The position numbers and the translations under genes are program-made. The notes beneath the pieces are model-generated. The model did no database searches and was not told where the DNA came from. It saw only the letters and a list, made by a program, of their open reading frames with translations. From NCBI GenBank assembly GCA_963978905.1, contig OZ022256.1, positions 44,502,001-44,566,000 on the forward strand: a stretch of 64,000 nt of DNA. Reading direction: 5' to 3'. How positions within the stretch are numbered: position 1 is the stretch's first letter; each line of letters opens with the position of its first letter. This document shows positions 25,961-37,300 of the stretch, piece by piece. The DNA is from Trichostrongylus colubriformis (taxonomy: Eukaryota > Nematoda > Chromadorea > Rhabditida > Trichostrongylidae).

Positions 25961-26842
25961 ATAAACTATTAGATGAAAGTGAAAAACTTCGCTGTATGCT
26001 ACTTTCATATGTTGCTACAGTAGCATAAGCACATAAATTGGTGCTATACGGACAGGTAGAGGTAGAGGCGATCTTGTGATTGTGATAAATATATTATCAC
26101 TTATCTTTATACGCTTCAGTGAACTATCAAAGTCTAGAACATGCAGTGTCTCCGGTATTATTCAGTACCCTTTATTGCTTTCCTATTTTCTTGGCCCCCG
26201 AAACTATGGACGATTGCAATTGATCGGTCTTCCTGCAAGAAATGCAAGAAAGGGGAAGGCCTAATCGGATATTCGAAAAGAAGATCAGTAATGGGATGGA
26301 TGTCAAAATAAAATTCAGCTTCCTTCAAAATCTACCATTCCATCTCAACCTTATAGACTCAGATTATGATGATTCATGAGCTTATAGCCTATCGATCAAT
26401 ACTGAATAGAATTATTAGTTTTTGTGCGAGAGAAGAAAAGGGGTTGCACCATTCACGGATTGCAGTCGTGAAACTTCAGCATCAGTCCCATCGATCGATA
26501 GTGATAAAAACTGACGGTTTTCCGCATTTCCTCAATAGGACATGTGACGCGCGAGATAAATTGCGTAGCTGTTTCATTCTACCGACTTTTTATTAAAAAT
26601 TCACTTGTTCAACACTAGAAAAGAAGCTTTATCAAGCAACTAAAAGATCTACTTTTGGCACACGAAAGCAAGTTTTCTATCACAGAAATAGTCGCTCCAT
26701 TTTCCATTGAGCCGGGAATGCGCGAGAATCTGGAATAGTTTTGAACGCTATCCTATTATACTCATTAACGTAAGGCACTACACGAACTCTTATATGGTCC
26801 ACACTCAAGGTATTTGTGACGACAGTAATTTGATAGTTTCAG

Positions 26843-26943
26843 GCATTATTAAAAGCACATTGCAGGATTACCTCGAGTGGGGTGATGAGCTGAACTATAA
26901 AATTAGAGGTGCTGAGAAATACGCCGACAAGAAAAAATCCTGA
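26843..26943 (+). CDS. Possible terminal exon, unrecognised protein
   Basis: After tgatagtttcag, a frame encodes a charged C-terminus: IIKSTLQDYLEWGDELNYKI, then RGAEKYADKKKS and TGA at 26941-26943. An AATAA-like aaaaataagg occurs about 20 bases later and could act as a poly(A) signal. Composition (acidic and basic, not low complexity) resembles real coding sequence more than the surrounding AT-rich DNA. I found no convincing upstream exon, and the function is unknown. Confidence 0.35.
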
Positions 26944-26949
26944 AGAAGC

Positions 26950-29270
26950 CCCCGATGGCAAAAATAAGGCATGATGGCATCTGGCCTTGTACTATGTAGA
27001 TTACCGCGTAAAAGCGACCTTCGAGTCTGTTCCACGTGAATGGTATCATGATTGAGATATTATCCGTTACCCCATGTCAACGTTTCCTTCACCAGTGGAA
27101 TCTCCTCCTCCAGCAATTACGTCTGCAGTGGGAGGGCCTGGGCTGCGTGGTGGAGTCGCGTTGGTTTTTTTTTGGCTCTGCACGCTCGAGTAACTCACGC
27201 TCACTCCTTGGCAAGGGTACAGACTACGTGGTCGATTTTTCTTACCAGAAGAGAACCGCAGTATTCCAATGTTCTTGGAAGGTGCCCTCAACCCGATGAA
27301 TGAATGATGTTTGAATCGCTCCTGGTACTTCACGCCATGGATCACTTCTCTGAAGCGCCTCGTTTTCGGCCCTATACATGCAGGGTATCTGCAGAGAATC
27401 TATATGGAACATTGTTTCCATTCCATTAATGAAGTCCGGCAAGAGATCCACTTCGAGAAAGATGTTCCTTTTGAAAATTTTGAAGCACCGGGGTGAATCC
27501 ACACTCGACGGCATGGCAAAGCGCTGGGTGTGCAGTTGTAGCAAATAGCGAAGTGCCAGCGGTTACCGTAACCGAAACTGCCCCCTCCCGGTGTCTCTAA
27601 TAACTGTAGCCGTTACGTGTAATTTTGGCCGATTGTGAAACACAATGTCAAGAAGTTAAGAAAGGCAACAGTGGAGCAGGAACTGTGTGAAAGGGCCAGA
27701 AACACAAAAAATGTGCTCTTCTTCCCGCTACTGTCCTCCATAGGAGAACGGCCTTTGCCCCATCTGCATCACTTAAAGAGGTCATGCAGGCAGCGGACCA
27801 GCTGAGCCACTGTCGCCATCGCTGCCCGCTCTTCCTGGCTCAACAAGGGTACCGCAACAAGGTGCTTTTTACAGCGATCAGCTCGTGATGCAGCTTAAGC
27901 AACAGTTTTTTAAAATTTCTGCTAGCAGCCTCAACACATAATTCTAGCCAAAAGTGATGAGGATAATCCACTGTTTGTGGACCGTCGTCTCCGTCAGAAA
28001 AGCGATGTCAGGAGACGACGTTGGCGTGGAGGCCGAGTGGAAGCCCAGGTGCAAGTGTCCGGGACTGTTAGCCATACGCATCTGGGAAATTCTTCGAACG
28101 TCTTTGTATTCGAACGACATAATAGTGGACTATGACCTGTCTGGACTACGTACATTCGTTAGAGTGAAAGAGTGGTATGGTCACTCCTCGATTGAAGGTT
28201 ATCAGTTACAGGAGTGCGAGATTTCGCAAGCAAAACAGGAAGGCTGAAATTGACATTTTACTATGTTGAACGAAAGTAAGAGACAAGTTTGGAATTATGT
28301 TTGCGGTGATTCCCTACTGCTTTGACTGTGAACAGTTAAGGTGTATGTGACTATCAAACCAGTGTAGCTGAAAGGTGTTTAGCATGTGGATTTGATACAA
28401 GGCGCAGCAGGACGTTTCGATACTCATGAAATATGAAGTTCGTTTTAAACAGGCAAATTACGGCCGGCGGGAAAGTCATGGTCACTCTTACTCACGTGTC
28501 GTCAGCATTCTGCTTCACAGCAGGACTTTGACCTTTCTCTACCCCCACTGAATGAGGCTACAACGGAGAGGGTGGCGTGCAAGTGTTCCGAGCATGTTTC
28601 AGAAGGTCAGTCACCGCTGTTGTGTGGGGGATAGTTCACTTTAGAAATGACTTAATTAACATTTTGTTAGATTAAAACATTGTATTAAGGACTGCTACAG
28701 TAACTAGCTTCCACCTTCGTCGGAGATCATATCTGCTTTCAGTTAGAAATCGTATGTAATGGAAAATGCTCCAACATAATCATTTAAGTAACAAATATCC
28801 ACCTTCACTACATATCTGACTTGACAAATGTCTGCCTTTATTCTTTGGCCCTTATTTTTGGTATAAGTAGACCAGCTACGTAAGCAAGGTCTTGGAACTG
28901 GCGGTAAATACATTTTCCCCATGATGTAAACCCACACATGGGTGACCTGACCCTACATTAATCACCGAAACACTTGCACCCCAACGAAGATCTGCTCGGT
29001 CATCCTGCGGAGGGAGATCGAGGAATCTTGCATGCATCACCCCAAGCGAGACGAAATTCTCTCACTGGCTCATTGAGTACCTTACAAACATATCTTCGTG
29101 CGATTTTCTCCTCTTTCATGCTTATAAATTTGCTGAGCAATTTTGAGAAACGTAATGACTTGTAGAGGGCAGTCACTAAGCTTGAAAAGTACGAACACTG
29201 TGGCTTCTGAGGAGAAGGGTTTATGTATCGACTGCAGGAGACTGTGAATACTATTGGTCAATATATGCGC
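26950..29270. other. Stretch without a recognisable gene
   Basis: Open frames up to about 100 codons occur on both strands near 27040-27540 and 27950-28250, overlapping one another. None shows a domain that I recognise. 27036-27345 is GC-richer and has open frames on both strands. No clear inverted repeats were found. Confidence 0.5.
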
Positions 29271-29440
29271 TATAGATGTTAAGTACTGCGCATAGCTCTT
29301 AGTGTTAAATAAATTGGAAAAAGGACACCAAAAATCCTTGGGCACCCAACAATGGCGCCTTTGAAGGTGACGTGCCCTGAAGCCACCGATATGGTCGCCC
29401 CTATTACATGAGTCGGAGTAAAATAACGAATAAAAAACAC

Positions 29441-29607
29441 CTGTAGACAATCCTCTCTTCCTTCTGCATTGTTCGGTTCACCAGAATCCCAATTCAAATA
29501 GTCCCATTTTGTGCCATCTATCCACTTCCACGAACCACCCTCCTTTTTGCCCCCGATCCAAATCTGACTTTCAGGGCCAGTTCCATCAGGAAAGCTTTTT
29601 GCTAGAT
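29441..29607 (-). CDS. C-type lectin domain exon (partial gene)
   Basis: On the minus strand the exon starts after aattttattacag (acceptor) and ends gattgtctacag before gtgttttt (donor). It encodes SQIWIGGKKEGGSWKWIDGT then KWDYLNWDSGEPNNAEGREDCLQ. The WIGG, W-x-W-x-DG, W-x-x-GEPNN and ED-C order is the second half of a C-type lectin-like domain. EPN is the motif associated with mannose-type calcium and sugar binding. The WND strand and last cysteine would be in the next exon, which I do not find. The upstream exon is also not identified, so this may be an orphan exon. Secreted C-type lectins are a large nematode family. A close second copy lies at 61021-61165. Confidence 0.6.
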
Positions 29608-29976
29608 CTGTAATAAAATTTCTGTGAGTTGAGTTATTATCAAAGGGCGAACTAGTGTTCATTTCTCATTGTCTTCCTACTCTCTTTTGAAGGATTCACT
29701 TGAGCAAGCGGAGCAGAGGCTTAAAGACATGACGTGTACATAGAGCAACGAGATTTCTCGATAAATTCGAAGAGGACTATCGTTAAGCTCATGAAAGAAA
29801 ACTATCGCCTAGCTCATGAAAATCTCGTCTGTGAAGACCTGTACTTCGATTCACTGAAGTATGTTCAAAACGTTGCTTTCGGTGGAATAGAGTTATGTAC
29901 TGTTTGAACAGTTCTTGTTGAAGTGCATGAATGCCCATGACGATTCTCACCTCCGCAAAGAAGTAACATTCGTTTA

Positions 29977-30760
29977 TTAGGTTGAGTCAATATGAATCGG
30001 ACAAATTGACAAATTTCAATCATTATCGTACAGCTTTTTAACGACAACTGGGATTCACTTTGAATATGTTCCATCTTTATCGATGACCTTCTGCCACGGG
30101 TTAGGCAGATCATGGATGCCCTTGCTCCAGAAGGCCGAGGGCTGGAGCTCGAAGAAAATCTTGAGTGCCTTCTTGACGTCGTCGCGAGCTTCGAAGTCTT
30201 GGCCGTCCAGGTGGCGTTGGAGGTAGGAGAAAAGGTGGAAATCTGAAGAGGCCAGGTCTGGGGAAACGGTGGTTGTGGAAGCACGGTCCAACTGTACGAC
30301 AGCAGCTCGGCCTTGGTCGATATTGCAATGTGCGGACTCGCGTTGCTGAGCTGGAAGTGGACATGTGACCGCCAGCGCTGCGAATTTTGGACATTTGCCT
30401 TTAACACTAGCAACTGACGAATGTAGACGTTGGCGGATACTGTTGTACCTTCATCGAGCAGCTTCCAGTACTCTGGAGCGCTGAACGTGAACGCTCCGCC
30501 AAAAGCGGTCTTCGTTTTCGATGGAGTAGTCGCCTGACGCAAACTTCGAATGCCACAGTTATACTGTACTTCTGGCGGAGGCACGCTCCTTGTAAACTTG
30601 TTCTGGACGACTGCCGATATCCGCGGGTTCCTGACCAGATAGCGATAGAAGTAGTATGACGTTGCGGATGTGATCTCTGGACGGCTTGAAATCGTGCGGC
30701 ATCGTGACGGGGTTAAACTACTTTGGACTGATTACTTTGACGTACTTTGAAGAGCTTTTC
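29977..30760 (-). mobile_element. Mariner element, 5'-truncated, decayed transposase
   Basis: The 3' terminal repeat begins ttaggttgagtcaatatgaa at 29977, next to a TA (29975-29976). On the minus strand, transposase pieces follow the mariner order: PEYWKLLDEGTTVSANVYIR, then VHFQLSNASPHIA at the usual FQQDNAP position with the catalytic aspartate replaced, then in another frame SPDLASSDFHLFSYLQRHLD (third catalytic position) and PWQKVIDKDGTY. A frameshift near 30290 separates the last two blocks. The N-terminal DNA-binding half and the opposite terminal repeat are missing; recognisable sequence ends near 30700-30760. Not functional. Confidence 0.85.
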
Positions 30761-31278
30761 ATACTCATTCCAACGGCACCTCACTCGGCCATTTTTGTTC
30801 ACTCATTGCTGAGTATGATCTCTAAAACTCATCGCTATCATTTGTGCGAGCCATATCGACTCAACCTAAAAACATTGAACCAGACCGTTTTCTCAGATTC
30901 TTCTGTAAATATTAGCTGCTTCATTGGCCACCGTGAGATCGCTGGAAAGATGCGCAGTCGCGTGCCTTTTGTAGCAAAATTTATAATCCAATGCAAACTG
31001 AGTTGCTTTACAAAACGCGAGGGGAGCTTGACATCAAACAGAACACTGCAGACGGAAAGTTGGTTGCTAGTGTCGTTTCATGAGTTGTTAGCAAAAAAAA
31101 TTTCTAGGGATATTAATAGGGCCCCATTGAACTAAGTGTCAATACGTGATCTCTCTGCACAAGCATTTGACGATTTCTGTTGCCTTTTATTGCGTTCGCG
31201 AGCCACATGCTATCACTTGCTTCGTTTGAGCGATAGTCACACTTAAGAATTAGGGATCTGCTTTTTCGAGGAGAAGTA

Positions 31279-32153
31279 TTAGGTTGAACCATAAGTCTGT
31301 TACACTTTTTACTTTTCTTGAGGAAAACTGTAGAAGCTTCTGAAATTTTTGGTAGTGGGTGGTATATGAAGCGAGTGAAAAGGACTACTGATTTACACAT
31401 TCATATTCCCTATGGCCTCAACTAGCAGTGAATCTACGACAATTTAGCGAGAGGGGCGCAATTCACGAACACCGCCCCGGTTCCTCAGCATGCAAGCCCA
31501 CTAATCGAATCAACCAGGCAAAGGGCCCAGTACTGTCTCTTATATGGCGGCAACCCGGCGGCTCGATCGACTCAGATTGAAACAGAAAAAATTTCAAAAA
31601 ATTGCGAAGAGAAAAAAATTATCAAAAAATTTTCAAAAAAAAGGGAACTGCTACCATCCAATACGACAGTCACTGCCGATCTCTACTGCAGGCAATTGGA
31701 CACCGTAGCCGCAAAACATATCGGAACATTGGACCGAGACTGCTTCCTCTACGTCAACGCTCGCCCACATGTGGCAAAGTTGGCGTGTCAAAGGATCCAG
31801 GACCTTGGTCGGACGAAGCTTCCCCATCCACCGTAATCTCGGGACATGGCCCCAACTGACTACCACCTATTCCGACCTCTGACTCATTTCCTCGACGGAC
31901 GGCAGTTCAAAGATGACCATGATCTTAAAATTGGCCTCCAGACTTTCTTCGACCAGAAATCCCCAGGCTTCTATAAGCAAGGCATCTATTTTAAACGAAG
32001 CATCTATTTTTGTAAATATTATCTCCCTATTCGCTGGCAATATATTGTTGATCATAATGGCACATATTTTGCTGACTGAAGTTAGACACAAGTTAAGAAA
32101 GTTAAATTCGGAATTTTTCGTCATTGTGTAAAAGAAATTATGGTTCAACCTAA
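31279..32153 (+). mobile_element. Mariner deletion derivative with both ends
   Basis: Terminal inverted repeats ttaggttgaaccataa and its complement lie just inside TA at 31277-31278 and 32154-32155. The element is 875 bp, against about 1.3 kb for a full mariner. The plus-strand transposase remnant includes TDYHLFRPLTHFLDGRQFKD (D-x-H-L-F, C-terminal third) and a closing RWQYIVDHNGTYF (31846-32079). Upstream, 31602-31859 holds a short piece of the middle region in another frame. The catalytic core is mostly deleted and the frame is broken. A short in-frame duplication-like insert (GIYFKRSIYF) precedes the closing motif. The element could only move with transposase supplied in trans. Confidence 0.9.
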
Positions 32154-32663
32154 TATAAAGCATCTTTCAATGTCTAGCTTTGAAAAGCAAGAGCACTGCG
32201 ACAATTGCTTCAGAGTTGCATCAAATGAGGTGACATGCATGTGTAGTGCTTGCAACTTCATTCTTCTTTCCAAGCTGTTGGTCTCTGTAGTCACTCACTT
32301 CTTCTTTTCACATGCCTTGGATGCTGTTTCTGTTCAAAGGTTAGCGTAACTAAAGCGCCGTCGAAAAGAGGAATGGGACCATGAAAATCGTGCGAAGCTT
32401 CAGAGACAACATCCACCATCTTCCCGTACGAAAGTGGTCCGGTATGACTAATTCCGTAGATTATTGAATTAGCTCATCGGACGAGGTCAGCGTGGAAAGC
32501 GCTCTCGCGAAGGACCGACCAATGGGAGGATGCAAAATTTTGAATTGTGTTCCCATGAGCCGCAAAGGATCAGTTTTGAAAAAAGGAATCATCAATACTA
32601 ATTGAAGCACAGATTGAGTGTAAAAGTCTTCTGTAGCCATTTCCTTACTTTTGAATTATATCT

Positions 32664-32895
32664 ATACCGGTTAAGCTGGCGCACGCTACTGTGCGCTGGT
32701 TACGGTGATGTTATGTGGATCGGATCGAAGCGGCTGATATGGCTACTAAGGTACTCCAATGTAATCCTGTCTTATTAACTGCGCTTTTTCGACTGCGGAG
32801 GGGTAAAGAGTTCTGCTCAAAATTGTACACTTCGATGACGGTAACCATTTTGCATGGACATGAGTCGCTAGCAGTAGTATGCGCCAGCTCAACTA
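32664..32895. repeat. Diverged copy of the palindromic element
   Basis: The left arm (accggttaagctggcgcacg then ctactgtgcgctggttacgg) and the right arm (ggtaaccattttgcatggac ... agtagtatgcgccagctcaa) correspond to the family of 37044 and 38552 with many substitutions. An old copy. Confidence 0.65.
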
Positions 32896-33018
32896 GTGCT
32901 ACACAAACATCAGCAATTTTCGGACTCTTGCGAACGATCGCTTTTCTTATATTGATACTAGAGTACGAATGATATGTGCTCAACAAAATTAGTATTCGTT
33001 ACTTACAGACTATTTCAC

Positions 33019-33135
33019 AGCACTAGACAGGGCGTGGCCTACGGATCTGGGTGAGAATGTGTGAAAGTAAGTAGCTGGATAAGAGAGCTTGATAAACTCT
33101 CACCAGAGTCCGTAGGCCACGCCCTATCTAGCGCT
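33019..33135. mobile_element. Small palindromic MITE, 117 bp
   Basis: The left arm agcactagacagggcgtggc continues cctacgga. The right arm is tccgtaggccacgccctatc followed by tagcgct. The arms pair over about 37 bases with two or three mismatches around a centre of roughly 45 bases. It differs in sequence from the CCAGTTGGG family. No target duplication is obvious. Confidence 0.75.
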
Positions 33136-33309
33136 GGGCTTGTTGACCCAAGATAAGTTAGTGTTTCTGGAGCACCGATCATAAGTCACTACCACAATTC
33201 ACTTTTCTGATGTTTAAATATTTAGCGGTTCTTGTACTAGCGGTTGTCGTATATTATCAAGTGATACTCGACCTAAAGTAGTCGGGTTACAGTAGCAATA
33301 TTACCATCG

Positions 33310-34080
33310 AAGTGCACCACATCGACACTCATTTGCTAGTCGGAAGGGAATTTATGACACATGCCAGAGGCATTGTAAGCCCCTTACTAACTTTTATCGC
33401 ATCGTGTCACACACCTTTAATGTCAATATCCCTGTCCCACTCTGCACATCACAGATTAGTGATAGCCTGTTTTCGGCATAAAAAGCGCGAGAAATTTTAT
33501 GTGCTTTCTAACGTCTTTTATGAGTTTTGATCATTTGTTATCACTTTGTATCAGCCACTATCAATGTCGCTGTACCAAAACCTTTATTATCAATGAAAAG
33601 CAGCTGCCAACTGCCAACGTAAAACGAGCTACGAATATTATTACATGTGTATTTTGAAGCCTCTTGTCGGCTGTTATCGCTTTTTGTCGCCCAGCATCTA
33701 GGCACCTGCTCATACACCCGTACCATCCCACTGTGGCACTCATGAGCATCAATGCTCCTCCATTAGGTCGGAAAGCGTCACGGATTCCATACTTTTGCCT
33801 TTCAAGCTTCACCTTATCAGCCCTTATTAGTCATTGTCAGACTCGAGCAGTCACCATTGAGCCACGGTCCCTACCTTTGCAACATCTGTAAGTGTGAGCA
33901 CTCCATTGCTGACCGGAAAAGGGAAAAGAATCCAGCGACACATGCCTCCCAATGCTCCTTATCAATCTCTATCACCTCGTATCAACTCACTTCACCCACC
34001 GTGAATGTGCCCGTACCACCCCACATAACACGTACCGGTTGGGATATCGCAGAGTACTGCGCGAATAACACGACAGAACT
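33310..34080 (+). repeat. Ancient, degenerate relative of the 146-bp satellite
   Basis: Recognisable pieces, in the orientation of the copies at 38 and 53 kb: ttatcagcccttattagtca, atgtgcccgtaccacccca, ctgtaagtgtgagcactcca, ggaaaagggaaaagaatcc, and repeated ctccttatcaatc blocks. Spacing is still roughly one unit. The right edge (34034-34080) has ggttgggatatcgcag and actgcgcgaataacac, matching 63549-63590. Identity is much lower than in the other arrays, so it is probably an older insertion. The small frames inside are not genes. Confidence 0.55.
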
Positions 34081-34159
34081 ATGTAATGGGAAATGGCTGA
34101 TATTGACTAACCGATATTTTAGGAACTTCAAACGATTAGACTCCACATTGTGTTGAGGC

Positions 34160-34640
34160 AGTGTTAATAATTTCGGAATCTGCGGAATTGCTGAATTTGC
34201 GGGAAACGATGGGGATACGTATCGATTGGGAGAATTGCGGAATCTTCGAATTTGTGAAAATGCTGATGGAATTTGCGGATAAGCATTAGATACTTATCGA
34301 TTCCCATGCTACGAAGAGTCGAGAGGAATAGAAAGAGAAAAAAGGAAAATGCGTAATTGCAGAATTTGTGTTTTTGTGGAAAGCATTAGATACGTATTGA
34401 TTTCCATACTACGAAGAGAAAAGAGGATTAGAGAAAATGATAAGAGGGAAGTGACTTCACTTCCATAACCCACAATCCTGCATTTTCGCAGATTCCACAC
34501 TGGTGCATTCCCACGATTCTCCCAATCGATACGTATCTATTATTCCTTCTACAATTCCGCAAATGCCGCAGCTACCTTACCCTGTCTAATCCTTTTCGCA
34601 ATTCTGCAGTTCCGCAAATCCCAAGACTATGAAAGCTACC
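34160..34640. repeat. Long imperfect inverted repeat with an internal tandem
   Basis: atacgtatcgattgggagaa at 34213 recurs in reverse complement (ttctcccaatcgatacgtat) near 34515-34535. The outer parts (gcggaattgc-type motifs) also pair. Inside, aaagcattagatac...catgctacgaagag (34285-34318) is repeated at about 34380-34417. It is AT-rich with many gaattgcgga-type words. Probably a palindromic transposon remnant. Confidence 0.55.
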
Positions 34641-34659
34641 CAAGCGCAGTACCGAGCTC

Positions 34660-35814
34660 TAGCCCAGCTGGTACCTTACAAATACATATCACTATTTGGA
34701 ATCAAACGCAGTTTAGCGGTCAAACATCTCGTAGCTACTGATATCGGAGTACAAATTACGTTTACTTGCTGAGCATTTGTGGTATAAACTGGGACACTGG
34801 GACTGCAATAATCTAACCGAGACTGGTAGTTGAGAGAGATGATCAGATGTCAGTAGTGCCGAGATTATAAAGGTTGAAACGTGGAGGTTACTGCTCTCGA
34901 AACCTGCAACTTCTTCTCATTGTCTGCGAAGCATGCGATGAAAACCGAAACCGAATCCTGGACCATATGTCGCAAAGTCAGCATCCATCGCCATCACATA
35001 GCACTGATATGACTAATGTGAATCTCTCATTAATCTCTCATTGGAGTAATATCAGGCGTGGTGAGCATGTTCAACATGGGTCAACATCTCTCAACGTGAC
35101 TGACATGTCAAAGAACTGTCACGACACTGTTGGCATCATTCCTAAGCCTCATCATTCGAAATATGCCATATAAATAATATCTGGGATCTTGCCATATCAT
35201 GCTGCCACGTGTCCCTGATACCTCGCACCTCTTCACACCTCTTTCCTGTTCTCTACTGCTCACTCTCACCCCCTCTCCAATCTACGTTTACAGGGTTTCT
35301 CGTACTCTACTATGTGGCAATCTTCTCATTAGCTACCGAAGACCCCTTACAGCTACTAGTTCACTGCCAGTTCAAAGACTTACTGGGAGGTTCAGTTACC
35401 GGCAGCGGAAAGTTCTGTGGAGGGCTTTTTGCTCCGGTAACTGAACTAGTCAGCATCTCTGCATTCGCTTTATATTTCGTCGATTATGATTTAGTTGATA
35501 GTTTTCACCACTATGTTGATGTGACTTCGTGGTAACTTCTAGCTAACTTGTACTCTATTCACTCTCATTCAGTAGGAAGGCTTGCTAGGCCGGTCTAACA
35601 CTTTTCACGGAATCTATAGTTTACTTGGAAGCAAAGTATCCTCAAATTGTCTGTTTCGGCTATTTTACTACCGTCACTGGTGTTTGTCGATGATCTAGTC
35701 ATTTATCACTGCATATCGCTTAGCTAAAGAAGGCCCCTGCTTTTTTGGAGCTTAGACTGTTAAACAGCCGACATCTCTTGTTAAGTGTCTTTGTTTACTA
35801 GCCAATTAACACTT
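34660..35814. other. Mixed repeat-derived and unassigned sequence
   Basis: 34670-34760 (gcccagctggtac, catatcactatttggaatc, agcggtcaaacatct) resembles 52060-52140, that is, a palindrome end joined to head-like sequence. The remainder (34800-35814) has only accidental-looking frames. I see no gene. Confidence 0.45.
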
Positions 35815-36683
35815 TGGTTGAAGTGGTCACTATTATTGGGAGTTTAGGTAGTTTAGGTATCAATAGTTTGTGTTCGATGGCGTCAATTGGTAGCAATTTG
35901 TATACCCGCCAAGAATCTGATTCTTACATGCTGGTGGTAGGTCCATATGCCGATTATCGACTCTTATCGTTTTTGTAAACATGCACCTCTATTTGGTATT
36001 CTACATAGTCTAGTAGTCGAAACCCATTATTGTTGTTGGTACCGCACAAGAAAATAAATCACTTGCTTTGCTGTCCCAAATCCAGGCTTTAACTTGATCA
36101 TACATGCACTATAGATCGCAGTATCAAAAAGCATAAACCATTAGTTGGAAGGTCAGGCACTTTAGCGGTCGATATGTCGGCGTCTTATATCAGAAGATGA
36201 GCAAAATAGGCTCCCCAGTAACATTGGGCACCACACGTTTTTGCTATAGCGGTCGAATGTGATCATTCTTCCTCTGTCATCCGGAAAAGCAATACCGACT
36301 GGGTGACATTTGCCTTGCGACGCTTCCTATCCAATCTTCTCCACCGTTATCGCGTTGGATCACCCACCGTTGATGTTCCTGTCCCACACCGCAAAAGACT
36401 GTGAGTGTCAACGCTTCAAGATCGCGCGGAAAGCGAGACGGGTCTGATGACTTCTTCCTTTGGACGCTCGAGCCACTGTTGTGTATGGAATTAAATAGAA
36501 ATTTCCTTCCCTCTGCTTTTAGCTGAGCTTTCAAATCGGAAAAAAAGAAGGTGACGTGACGTGGACGTGACGTGATAAAAAAGATTTTCGGTGGTAATAT
36601 ACTTTGATCGCCTCGCATCGAACCCATTTTGCACGTCATCGACAGAAATCGCGCGCAATAGTGAGCTCCAGCCGGCAGATTCA
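35815..36683 (+). repeat. Composite repeat, copy F (head, one unit, half palindrome)
   Basis: The head starts gaagtggtcactattattgg, continues ttacatagtctag-like and atcgcagtatcaaaaagc, and reaches one satellite unit (gcgacgcttcctatccaatc ... gatcacccaccgttgatgtt, about 36310-36440). After that the sequence switches directly into the right half of the palindrome (tttccttccctctgctttt ... cgcgcaatagtgagctccag, 36490-36683). The tail is missing. No coding sequence. Confidence 0.7.
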
Positions 36684-37043
36684 GCTGAAGTGGTCATCAT
36701 CAAGACTGGACAGTTTAGAGATCGATAGCTCTGTATTCGATTGCATCGATTGATAACAATTTTTCCACTTACTGAGCATCTTATTCCTACCTGTTGATGG
36801 TAGATTCACGTGCAGCTATCAATGGTATCGGTTTTGTAAACTTGCATTACTGTTTGGAATTTCGCACGGTCTAGTCAATCTATATGAAAGATCTAAAATT
36901 CAGAGTCCAACCTTTGTGCAACCTGATATACGCATATGCGTGGAACACACAAGTTTACTCCTATCTGATATACGCATCTGTGATTAAACACACAAGTTAC
37001 ACACAAACACACCAACCGACGCACTTAGCTGATTATAATGGTA
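36684..37043 (+). repeat. Composite repeat, copy G (head plus tail, no satellite units)
   Basis: The head fragment (gaagtggtcatcatcaagac ... gcacggtctagtcaatctat) jumps at about 36885 to the tail (aaattcagagtccaac, acacaagttacacacaaaca, cgcacttagctgattataat). All satellite units and the distal head are absent. It is bordered on both sides by palindrome sequence. A minimal form of the element. Confidence 0.7.
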
Positions 37044-37300
37044 CCAGCTGGCGGGCGCACACTACTGCGCGCGATTCATGGCGATGTTGTAGAGAATGGG
37101 TTTGATCGGCACTACCACGGTGTTGTATGGAGCTGAGTGGAAATTACTTTTTCTCTGCCTTCAGCTGAGCTATTTATTTGGATAAAAGCAGAGAAGATGG
37201 CGCGATAAAAAAGCATCTTATACTTCAGTCGCTTTGCATCAAGCCCATTTTGCATGTTATCGACACGAATTGCGCGCAGTAGTGTGCGCGAGCCAGTTGG
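37044..37300. mobile_element. Palindromic element between copies G and B
   Basis: It begins ccagctggcgggcgcacact and ends gtgtgcgcgagccagttgg. The interior has gattcatggcgatgttgt and cattttgcatgttatcgaca as pairing arms, and a ttttctctgccttcagctga centre. 257 bp. It is preceded by TA. Confidence 0.8.
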
